Assembly (NCBI RefSeq): GCF_024139115.2
Contig: NC_085140.1
Span: forward strand, 48,225,995 to 48,289,994
DNA: 64,000 bases
Reading direction: 5' to 3'
From: Armigeres subalbatus
Taxonomy: Eukaryota; Arthropoda; Insecta; Diptera; Culicidae
Below are positions 26,501-38,500 of this stretch, piece after piece. Each line of letters opens with the position of its first letter. Positions within the stretch are counted from its first letter, which is position 1. The notes beneath the pieces were generated by a model. It had not been told where the DNA came from. It saw nothing but the letters and a program-made list of their open reading frames with translations, and searched no databases. The translations under genes and the position numbers were made by a program.

Positions 26501-29500
26501 TCATCTTGTACCTTTGCTTCTCTGCCTATTTCCACCGGAGAGCATTTCTAATCTCTTTTTTACTCTTCCTACTTTCCCTCTTTTACACAAAAAAATACCC
26601 CGAATCATGGCCAGCTACCAACCGCGCCATGTCGGGGCCGAGCGAATATCCTTAGGACATCCGTCAAATATCTGAATTATCACGGGCTGTGTACTCACAA
26701 GTATGTTCTGACAGAACGAGTAGCTCTAGTGATACATAGACGATGTACCTAATATTCGGATTAGTATCGTCTCTTTCTTTGTTTCGTTCTGTCAATCGAG
26801 TTTATATTCGTGTGCTTATGGGCGCCTACTATTCGAACGTCGATTGCTTCGATTTAGAAATTCAAATCCCATTCAAATAATTCATGCTTTCAATTCGTAT
26901 CTCCGATTATTATTTTAACACAATCCGCTATGTTTTAGATATGAATGTCCCAAAGAAGATCACTCGCGATGGTTCCTTGGATGACAAATGAGTTACGTAC
27001 GCTGAAAAAACGAAGAAGGGCGCCCTGGAAAAGATTCACCAAATATCGTACACTCCTGCTCAACAACAACACTATCCCATTGAATTCCACCACTTAATTG
27101 TATCTTGACAGATACGTATTTATATTAAGTCGAGTCAAGTACGAGACACTGAAGACGGCCTTACTGTTGAGGTCAAAATACGTATCTGTCAAGATACAAT
27201 TAAGTGGTGGAATTCAATGGGATTGTACAAACTCGTCTTATGACAAGTGAAGACATTCCACTAATAAGCTCAAAATAATTTTCTTAACAACAACACTATG
27301 TCAGGCTCAACTACGAATACAAACGCTTAAGTAAGCGTTCTTACCACCGATATGAACAGGGAATTCAATCAAGAGTCAAGACTAAGATTACATTCAAAAT
27401 CCTTTTGGAGTAAAACAAAACAACGTAAAAAAACAACGCAAGGAGAAAGAAATTGTCATCATCTATGGTATTGGACGAATTATCGGCCTCGACACGACAA
27501 GACATCTGCAGTCTATTCTCTACAAAGTTCCCCAGCGTTTCTCAAACAAAAAGCTCCCTGCTGCCGATCACATATCATTGGCCGCAGAGAATGTTCCGTT
27601 CACAAATCAAACTCTAAGCAGCATGGGTTGTTTCTGACACGACGATTTCCAATGCCGCATCAAAACCTCCATTCCATTCAGGCCCGATGGGATTCTGTCC
27701 TCATTACTCAAAAAACACATCGTATCCCTAATTTGCCTGCTTCGAAGCATTTTCCAGCTTTCTTTATAGATATATCTACCGGTTTGTTCTCATCATGCAG
27801 GAAAGAGGCGCAAATGTTTCCAGTTTACAAAACAACTACCAAGGCAAACAACCAAACAACAAATAACTACCAAGGCATTACTTCATTGAGTGCTGCTTCA
27901 AAACTATTTGAACTGGTTGTCATGGAACCGATGCTGTTCCAATGTAAGCAGTACCTGAGCGATGATCAACATTGGTTTATTGTCGGTCGATCCACAACGA
28001 CAAATCTGCTGTGCCTAATTTCGTATGTTACCGTCATACGGATGATATTTACACCGATCTATCTGCTGTTTTTGATAAGGTGAACCATGAGATTGCATTC
28101 GCTAAGCTTGAGAGTATTGGAATCCATGGCGATCTTCTACGCTGGTTTCGTTCCTATTCTACAGATCGGCAACTAACGGTCCACTATGCAGAAGACCTCA
28201 AAATTTATCTGAAGATCCGTTCATACACAGATTGTGTACAGCTGCAACGCCAACTCGACGCCGTCGCCAATTGGTGTTCATTGAATCGGATGGTGATCAA
28301 CCCGGCAAAGTGTTCCGCTATTACTTTTTCTCGAAAGAAAGAGCCGATTATGTTCGACTATGAATTGCGAGGAACGACAATCGAGCGTGTGAATCAGGTG
28401 CAGGATCTCGGGGTAATTCGGATTCACAACTAACTTGCAAACAGCATATCACATATATTGTTGAAAAGGCTTCAAGAGCGCTGATAGTTGTGTTCCGAAT
28501 CGCGAAAACTTTCTCTGATATATATTGCTTGAAATCGTTATATTGCTCTTTAGTACGCCAAACTCTTGAGTACTGCTCAGCCGTTTGGAGCTCACACTTC
28601 AGCAACGGTATGGAACGATTGGAATCCGTCCAGCGTCGTATCCTTCGATTCGCTCTTCGGAGGCTGCCCTGGAGTGACCCTTTCCGGTTACCGAGCTACA
28701 TGAGCCGCTATCGCCTGATCAACCTCGACACTTTGCGAGTTAGAAGGGACGTCACCAGTGCATTGACCATCGCTGATGTCCTTCAAGACAGGGTTGATTC
28801 ACAGGTTCTTCTTGAGCTTATTAACCTCCGAGCAGGCTTGACAAAACTCCTCACACTCGCTAGAGTCAAATGATGATTTTATCATCAGCAAAATACTTCT
28901 CACAATTGAGTGGAAGCATAAAAAAGCAGAGGTACAAAAAAACAGAGTGAGGAAAAGCAAAATAAAAACACATGTGAGTGAGGCGTTGGGCGAAAGAGCA
29001 CTCATTGAGCCTCCGGAGCGACGCTTTGAATGTGAAAAAAATCTTGGAGGCTGTTTCGAGTGTGAGTGAGTGACGTACCACAAGAAAAGATGAACAGAAA
29101 GACTCGCTCTTGTTTTGCGACGCACAAGCTCGAGTTTAATGATACACAATGTTGTGAGTTTTGATGTTAGTTTCTGCTCATCAAAAAAAAAACTCTTGTT
29201 CCATTTTCTACTCGGCGAGGAGTTTTTGGCAAGCCTGCCTCCGAGAGCTCTACCTCTACGTAACAATGTCATGCTGAGGCCAAGACACCATCGTCTGAAT
29301 TACGGTCAGGAAGGAGCTTTAGACGGTTTGCAGCGGATATTTAATCGAGTTTCCCAGTATTCCATTTCCATTTTTTCTCCGGCGTAAATTTTATTGTTTT
29401 TTTAATGATCAAGCTTATTAGCTGCATTAATTTATGTTACCTTGACTTGACAATCTGTATGATTTTTTCTGTTAAGAAAATTATTTTGAGCTTTTTTAGT

Positions 29501-32500
29501 AGAATGTCTTCACTTGTCATAAGACGAGTTTGTACAATCCCATTGAATTCCACCACTTAATTATATCTTGACAGATACGTATTTCGACCTCAACAGTAAG
29601 GCCGTCTTCAGTGTCTCGTAAGTCTCGTAAGTCGAGTCAAGTACGAGACACTGAATACGGCCTTACTGTTGAGGTCGAACTACGTATCTGTCAAGATACA
29701 ATTAAGTGGTGGAATTCAATGGGATTGTACAAACTTGTCTTATGACAAGTGATTTTTTCTGCTATTGTATTTTTTCCCACTCATAACATCATTGGGGCAA
29801 TAACAAGCCAGTTTTATCATAATAATAAATAAATAAATAAACTCAAATCTTTAAACAAATTTAAGGATCATACGCAAAAAATCACGTATTTCCTGTACCG
29901 TCGAATATTTCGAAGTAATTCTTTGGTTTTTTGGGTGTAGGATTGCAATAGTCTGCCCTCCTAAACATCATCCCACTGACGTAAGCTTGCTTGCCTAAAT
30001 CTGTTGCATAATAATCTTTGCGAAGATGACAACAGGTGACACCATTCCAAGAGTTATATTTGACACTCTTGGAATGATGTCACCTGTTATTGCGGGTACT
30101 CTCACTACGGGGACCTAACCAAAGCGGACGCTGGGGACGAGACCTCACAGGCCTTGCCACCAGGGGTTCCCAAATTCTTTTTTCAGGGTCGGCTCTTTGC
30201 GCTGATCAGAAGTTCAAACACTCAGTTTTTTTCACTTTTAGTTTTAGATTTTTTTTATTGAACTTACTTTTAGTGTAGGTGTGTAAGTGTATGCTGGACC
30301 GGCCGGCGATGGTGGGGGTTTCTGGGCAAATCTGGGCGTTGCGGCGTAGTCGGAATCGTGGAATCGCATACGCTTGGGGGCGTCCGATATTGCGCGGGAT
30401 GTCAATCAGGGTATCTTTCTCTCGTGGGTCGTAGCACAGGGATAGGGCAGACCTCACTACAGGATACCGCCACACGTTCTTGGCGAACCGACAGGGTCAC
30501 GGGATTGGAGCCTATTCTCCGAGGCTATGAGTTGGCGGTGGCACTGACAACGTGGCCACTCACTGGTTCAGGGTCTAAGCCAACACTTAATGGGAAGTCT
30601 CACAGTCACAACCTTAAAAGATTTCTTTAAACTGTCCGAAACTCCGAAACGATCTTGGTTGTCCAAAGGCTCCAAAGTGGAAAAGACAGAGCTGATCCCG
30701 ACTCAATTGTAGCAAACCCATTTCCTACCTCCCCTCCACTTCCTCATCCTTTCTAAATATCCTCTTTGCCTCTCGTTTGGATCCATTCGTTATTCCACGG
30801 TATGTTTCATCCACCCCATCCCTTGTATGTGTGTTTCGTGTTATGTGCGTTACAATTTTAATTGTTATCCAAATTAACAGTTGAATTTAGAGAGTGGTTT
30901 ACTTATATTTTTTCTTATTAGAGAACTACTTCAAAAACTTGAATACAAACTTTTATACAACCTATAAAATATCAATTCGTCCTGAACAGTAGTATGCATG
31001 TCATTTGCAATACTCTCTATCTAAATATCTACGCTACCTATACATTGCTAGGGTTGGATCCTAGGGTGAAGTACCCAAAACGGTAACAAATATTGTTTGC
31101 TATTTGGAACCAATCATTACGTTTGGTTAGTGGAGAGTTTCCTTTACTGGACAGTTTCAAATGTAAACTATAGACATCCTCTACAGTCTACAGAACTCGA
31201 ATTTTTGATAGCTTGTTTGATATTCGACTCTTTACCCTTTCAGGCCCAAATTTTGTTAAGCATTATTACCCAGTAAATTTGATATATTCCGTTTGTTTTC
31301 GTGATTAATAACAGAGAAATGACGAAACAAGTTGAAAAATATTGTTTTGGAATGCGCTAGATCAGAGGCTCCCAAACTGTGGGACGCGACCCCCAGGGGG
31401 GTCGTGGGCTGTTCAGTGTTGGGTCGCGAAAGACAAATCTTAATTTATAATTTTGTTACTATTTTGTCCCACAAATCTATTCCATATTTTGAATTAGGAT
31501 CTAACTAATGATTGGATGATTGAGGAACAACAAACCTGACGAGGTCAACGGCCATTTTTTGTTATACGATATTTGGGCAAGTAGAAAGAAGTCCTATACA
31601 ATCCAATTGTAAGCCCCGAACCCAATCCAAAACCAATCCTAATCCAATTCAAGTCCGATCTAAATCAAATCCAAATCTATTTAATATCCAATCCAAATCT
31701 AATTCAAATCCAATCAAAATCCAATCCACATCAAATCCTAATCAAATCGAAATCCAATTCAAATCCAATCTGAATAAATTTCAAATCCAATTCAAATCCA
31801 ACCCACATTCAATTCAAATTACATCCAAATCCAATCCACATCCAATCCAAAAAATTGACGAATTTTTGACAAATACAATGATGGGATATAAAGCAATTTA
31901 TTATAATTTGTCCAATCTAACGCGAACTCATTTTTATCTTTTAATTGTGAATTGTTTAATAAACAATGTGCACTCGCTTGACTATGGATATACAACAGTA
32001 AAGCACATGTGAGATTGGACAAATCAAGCATCCGAAAGATATTAAATTTGCAAAAAAGAGCTAACCGCGGTGGAGGTTGGTACTCGGATTCTGATGGCTT
32101 TTTCGCAAACGTGACCTTTCACAAAATCAATGCATTTGGTACCTGGAGGGTCGCAAGCAATATGGGATTCTGCTAGGTGGGTCGCATATCCAAAAGTTTG
32201 GGAATCTCTGCGCTAGATCATCCAAATTGTCCTTGAATCCAGAGCATGCGATCTACAGCCACGACACTATTTTTATTCGACGCTTCAAACTTGGATATGT
32301 ATTCATCCATACCCATACCATATTCCTAAAGATCAGGAGAAATGGTCAGATGATTTTGGGTAATCGTGGGTCATCCAAACCGTCCTTGAGCTCGGTATCT
32401 CCGATCTACAGCTAGAGTCGAGCTTTTTCCGTCATTGTAGATATCAAGTCCCGAGCTCAAGGACAGTTTGGATTACCCAGAATATCCCAAAACGATCATA

Positions 32501-35500
32501 CGATATCTGTTGATCTCCCAGGAGGTGTAATGGATATAATTGAATGCATATTGAGGCTTTGAGTACCTACTAAAAAAAGATTTTTTTGCAGCATTACATC
32601 TCAAGTCCCGAACTCAGGACAGTTTGGATTACCCAGAATATCTCAAAACTATCTTGCGATATCTTTTGACCTCTCAGGAAGTGTAATGGTGTAAAGTGTA
32701 ATAGTATATGAATGCATTTTTTAAAGAGGAACAAGGAAATACGGCTCGATCCATCCGAATCTGCTTGTGGCTCTTCAACTCGAATTTTTGATGCAAATCT
32801 TACAAATATCAACAGAAAACCCATAACGATACTATCGGAAGCGAAGATTTATCGAAAGGAGGTAGTTTGGTACCCCAAGGCTAATTATAAGAGAGTCATA
32901 TAAAGATGATTCTCTGGCCTTGAACGGACAATTAAAAACAACTCTTAACTTCATTCAGGAAATGCTAGGCTTTAACACCGCATGGTGAGGAAGACAATAT
33001 TTTAGAAGATTGAGAGGATCATTGGATTCGTTGTTGTTCTGAGGGTCTTGTATTCATTAGAAAAGGTTACATATAGAGCCGTTTAAAATCTGGATCCTTC
33101 CGGAACCGCTGTTCCAGCACCAGATAACAACGTAGGGCGATGGAACAATTGTTTTCCATTTCGGATGCAATATCCTTGAAGGGTAATTGCACTATGTAAC
33201 GGCCGCTTTGATCTCGATGCGTAGTAGGAGAGAACCTTTCTTCACATAACTGTTCTTCTCTCGATGAGTGGATTGCAAGACTCCACAGATTTAAAAGTGC
33301 AGAAGTTTTCCACAATGTTAGACAAGACCTTGCAGACCAATAGCTTAACAATGTTGTTGCGTATGTGTCTTGGACATGAAGATTATTTGGCAGCAGTATT
33401 TTGAAAAAGAGTTGAATTCGGGTCTGCTAGCGATAGACCTGAAAGGGTTGTTTGGTATTAATCGGTTCAAACGGCAGAGACCCAGCAACTTTTCCTGCAA
33501 TCAGCATAATTCGACTCAAAATTGTGCTAGAGATGCACAATCCGAAAATACACAGCAAGAATTTCCATCCACACCCTTGATTTGGTATCTTGACTTGGCT
33601 GTAAGGCCGGCCGCTGGAGGCCATTAGGTCGAACGGTCGTTAGGCCAGATGATCATTAGGCCGAACGAGGAGATAAAGTTGGGAAATGGGAAGTGAGAAG
33701 TCAGATCTCCTTTTTTCTTCCTCTTCTTTCTTTCCTTTTTCTTACTTCTTTTATCCTTCTTCTAACTTTCATTCCTTTCATCTACCTTCCTTCCTTTTTT
33801 TTGCTTTTTTCATCCTTCTTTCTCAATTTTCATTTTCCTTCTTAATTTTTTCTTCTTCCTTCTTCCTCTTTTATTTTGAATTTTCCCTTCTTCCTTATTT
33901 TTATTATTATTATTTATTTGGGACACTTCACACCGCAAGGGTGCATTCGTGTCTTTTCCTTCTTCCTGCTTCTTTTTTTACTACTTTCATCTTCCTTTTT
34001 CTTACATCCTCCTTCTTCATTCTTTCTTACTGCTTTCTTCTTTCACTTTTTTTCCTCTATCCTTCTTTTTTCTTCTTTCGTTCTTATTTCTTTCTTCCTT
34101 CTTCATTCTCTCTTCTTATTCCTTCTTCTCTTTTTCTTGCTTCCATTTTCCATCTATCTTTTTCTTGCTTTCATTTTCCATCTCTCTTCTTTCTCTCTTC
34201 TTACTCCTTTCTATTTCCTTCCTCTTCTTCTTTTTTTTTCATTCCCCATTTTTCCTTCTTCTTTCTTCCTTTTTCGTTCCCGTTCTTCCTTTTTCTTTCT
34301 TTATTTTTCCTTCTACTTCTTCCTTTTTTTCTTTTTCGTTCTTCTTTCTTTTTTACTAATCCCTTTTTCGTTCTTCCTTAATCCTTATTTATTCCTCATT
34401 TTTTCTTCCTTTTTCCTTCTTCCTTCTTCCTACTTCCTTCCTCCTTCTTCCTTCTTCCTTCTTCCTTCTTCCTTCTTCCTTATTCCTTTTTCCTTTTTTT
34501 CTTCCTTATTCCTTCTTTCTTTTTTTCGTTATTCCTTCTTCCTTCGTCTCTCTTTCCTCTACCTTCTTCCTTCTTCTCTCTTTCTTCTTACTTCTACCTT
34601 CTTCCTTCTTCTTTCTTTTTTCTTCCTGCTTCCTTTTTCCTTTCTTTTTTCTTCGAACTTCTTTATTTTCTTCCTCCCTCCTTCTTACTTTTTTCTTCCT
34701 TCCTCCTTCTTCCTTTTTTCTTCCTTCCTCCTTCTTGCTGTTTTCTTCCTTCCTCCTTCGTTATTTTTTCTCTTACTTCTTCTTCCCTTCTTTTTCCTTC
34801 TATGTTATTCCTTTTTTCTTTCTTCCTTTTTGCTTCTTGCTTCACTCATTTTTCTTTTCACTTTACACTTACTGCCTTCTCATTTCTCACTACTCTCATC
34901 TCTCTTCTCATTTTTTATTTCTGCTTTCTTATTTCTCATTTCCCGCTCTCTATCACTTCTCAGTTCTCACTTTTCATATATCACTACTCACTTCTCTTTT
35001 CTCACTACTCACTTCGAACCACTCACTTTTCATTTTTCATTTTTGTCTTCTCACTTTTCACTTCTCAATACACACTACTTTCGCAGTTCACTCCTCACTT
35101 CTCACTTCTTACTTGTCATTCGGCCTAATGAACATTCAGCAGGGTTTGCAGAAATCGCTCTCAATAGATAACAAACAACAATAAAAGAGAGACAAAAACT
35201 GTTCCAAATCATAACAAGCCATGATAACAAATTTATTAAACTTAATACAAGTGCGAAAAAAACAGAATCGGATAGGCACCTCCACAGAAAAAAATGATGA
35301 TTCTCGCTTTATTTTCGCTCATTTTGTGCTGGTTACTACACAGCTGCGTAGAACAAGTTGAAATGCATCATCAGAGCCAGTGCTCCCCGCGTTTGGAGCT
35401 TTCTAAAAGAAATGTATCATGGGGCATAGCCTTCTGAATCAATTCACTATCATGACAGCTTGCGAAAAAGGTCTCTCGCAGTATGCTACATATCGTATAT

Positions 35501-38500
35501 CTATACAGAGATGATAAGTGAGTGATTTTTTCATTCTCTTTAGGATTCAATCCCTGCCATTCAGCCTAATGGCCTTGCAATGAACCAGCATCAGATTGCG
35601 ACTTATCAAAAATAGATTGTTTTTTCCTTTGGATGTTTCAATGTATTTCGTCGTGAACGACGATTCAAACGTTTTTCGAGATGGAGTGAAACAAAATCTG
35701 ATGCAGTTTGACTCGACATTGAGAACAAGTTTATGCCAAAGAACACACGCACTACTCTGGTGGCCACCCTTAAACAATTGAAGCATCAGTACATTCAAAG
35801 TTAATTGCCTATATGCCGGGTATTAAGCCACCCGGAGTGGAAATTAATTACTATGTCTGAAACTTGATTATGCATATGTACAACATGTGATAGATTTAGT
35901 TCGGAAAAGGTATTGGAGGGTAACCGCCCCTTCGGTGGGGTTTGATCCCACGACCCCAGTTCGCATGACAGGTGCTTTTCCCTACAAAGCTACGAAGGAC
36001 CTCCGTCGTTCACCGCAGCTGATGAAACCAAATTCCCAGCACCAGCCGATCTCTCGCAATACATTTTCAGAACTAACTCTCTCAAATGTATTTTTGTACA
36101 CATGTCAACCAAGTAGGATGAGTATTTAGTATTGTCCGGCTCCTACACACTTGAAGACACAATTGAAGCATGCTCTAGTCTTGATGGATTCTGGTTCCAC
36201 AGAGCTCACATGTACGATTCTTGCTAGTGATTGCCAAGGGTTTTATACGTACATTCTTCGGTTGGTATCCGGAGCTCCTTATAACTGCAGCTCACTGCAG
36301 ATGCTGACTTGTGTATAGGATCCGTTTCAGTACTGCGCAACGTTTCCTCAGGAATTTGGCAGTGCTTATTAGGAATGGAAGCATCCCACTGAAGTCGGGT
36401 GGAATTTCAGAAGCGGAATCATTCCGTGACCATTCCGTGTCCTATCTATTTGCACAGTACTTATAAGCAGTGTACTAGCTTTTAGTAACTTGCATTTAAT
36501 GAGCAGTCAAGAAAACTAATTTAATCAACCCGTCCCTGTCAGATCAGAACAGGAACATGAACAACGATCGGGTGATCGTCAGTTGCAAACTAAACCTCGC
36601 CTTAAATCGGAAACAGTGTCAGAGCAGTCATATTGATTCAGAATTGAAAACTGTTCAACATGCATTTGCTCTTATGCAATCGATCAATTTTGTGTTGTTT
36701 CAATACTGTATCTGTATAAAACCTTACTTTTTATATATTATAGCTTTGCAGAGCCTCTATATACCAACGTTTTATACAGATTAGAAGGGTTTGTTTTTTG
36801 ACAAATTTATAAAATGTGTTCTAAAATTTATTGAAGATCACATCAAGTGTTTTTTTGACGTAGAATACGTCCTTCGGGAAAACATAGGAGGGTCATTCTG
36901 CAGAATCAAATTTGAGACCGTCACGAAAAGTGGTCAGGAAGTATGGGCTAATAACTCAGCCATCTTCCAACCGATTTTTTTTTGAAAGCCCATAGGCTAT
37001 GTTTACGGTTTAATCCTTCCATTTAACATTTTATGTATATTATTTATTATCTTGAATAATTGCCATTCATTTCCCACATGACACCCGTGATAAACACCGA
37101 ATCAGTCCATTATACAAACATCACTCTTCCTCTACTTTCGCAGTTCACCGCCCGGTGGACATCAAGAACCGTCCACGCATCCCCATCCCGGACGAGGACC
37201 CGTACAGCGTGGCCGGCAATGGCGGCGGCAGCTCGGGCAGCTCCGGCTTCGGGGCCAGCGGCAGCGGAATGGTAGGCGGTTCGCGGGATCACATGATGGG
37301 CCAGGGACAACCGATAGGACAGCGCCGCAGCGAGAAACCACCGAAGTTACCTCCGCGGGACAATCTGTACGCGTCGCACGAGATGGTTAAGGTAAGTATA
37401 CGTCTTGCTCGATTGGGGTGCCAAAAAAAACAATCGAAAGTTCGTCGCTTGGCGGTGCGTTGAAGGCACCGCGCACCAGTCACCAGCATTCTGGCTGAAA
37501 TCTGTTCCATTTGTCATTCTAATGTTTGTTTCTCTTCGCGCGAACAGCCCGACTACGATGACATTGAGGACGAGAACCGCGTCAAATTGCAAAGAGGAAA
37601 ATCAGACAAAGGCAAAGACAACAAGAAATATGGTAAGTCGCTCGCGAGAACGAAGTTCGATACCCCCCAAGCGCGTGTTTGTATAAACATCTTCACCTTT
37701 TTAGTTAGATGCTGGTATTTGAACGCAAATATATTTAGATTATTATTCATTTTAATTAATCACAAGAATCTAGCTTCCTTTGTCTACGTCTACATTGTTG
37801 GTTTACGTCTATCCCGAAGAAGAGAAGAAAATGATTTGCAAACATACGTTATTTCCAATTTTCTGTGTGAGTTCTTTCTGAACCGCAAATGCAAATTGAG
37901 CGAAAAACATTTCCCGTCTCAGTCAAAAGTTAATCAGTTGGTTCTGAATTTGGAAGCCCACATTTCTCGGGGCAACACATCACTGCAAGGTCAGTTTCTA
38001 AACTGACCACCACTGCAATGGCGCGCACAAATATTTCCTCCCTGCATTATTCTCATATTTCTTCCGAAGCGGCTCTTATCGCGCACACGTTCTCGAATAA
38101 AGAACAAATAGGATTGAATCGAGGTTGAGGAATTTCCTTCGCCCAGTTTTTATCGATCCACTCGCAGAGGAAACTGCGGACCTCCCGCCGCCGTCGTCGT
38201 CGTCGTCGTTGTCCTTCCGAACTAGGCAAAGCGCCCCTATCGGGGTTCTTCCATTTAATTAAATTTAGATTAGAAACATTTTTCTTTCAATTGTTGCGCA
38301 CCGTGGCCATACTGATATCAGCGATTGTATTGTTCTTCAATACATTGTAAGGCAACGAACCCTGGCGAGCGATAGACTCGGATGCTGGTGAGGCTCGTCT
38401 CGAGCATGCTAACAATAATCCAGATAAACGTTTGCTCTATTTTGAAGGAGAGCGATAGAGGGGAGATAAGTTTGCACTGTTGCAGCTACTTTTACTAACT

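Larger units (their letters stand above)
26021..26930. mobile_element. Possible miniature LTR-type element (TRIM) or segmental duplication
   Basis: Two 170-bp direct repeats bracket about 570 bp of non-coding, partly pyrimidine-rich DNA, inserted in the LINE between WEHILDPVS and VLDMNVPKKIT. The repeats do not start TG or end CA, and no TSD was seen, so an LTR origin is only a hypothesis. No gag or pol is present. Confidence 0.5.
24905..29842 (+). mobile_element. Degenerate Jockey-like LINE broken by nested insertions
   Basis: Recognisable pieces in order: endonuclease start YYQNVGGMNSLIEDYH (25213-), linker, RT fragments (27.4-28.8 kb), C-terminal fragment RHHRLNYGQEGALDG (29.28 kb) and a (TAAA)n tail at about 29818-29842. 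It carries insertions at 26021-26930, 27076-27285 and 28833-29237, and a further one at 29472-29750 near the 3' end. Stops and frameshifts are numerous. The clade call is by memory of the motif set and could instead be a neighbouring clade such as CR1. The 5' boundary is uncertain. Confidence 0.82.

Noticed and set aside
26361..26675. 104-codon frame of Phe/Leu/Ser
   Set aside because: Lies in a T/C-rich interior of the 170-bp direct-repeat element. Composition only.
30031..30088. microRNA precursor
   Set aside because: 24-bp arms with a 10-base loop and no extended lower stem. More likely a small MITE remnant. Small-RNA data would be needed.
33876..35171. Open frame of 431 codons rich in Phe, Leu and Ser, plus others in the same stretch
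   Set aside because: It is a translation of a polypyrimidine tract (TTC, CTT, TCC codons) and is open in several frames. No domain, no plausible start, repeat composition explains it.
37587..38006. Frame reading through exon e into the intron for over 120 codons
   Set aside because: A strong GTAAGT donor at 37633 and phase match to 49090 support splicing. The readthrough peptide is low-complexity AT-rich translation.
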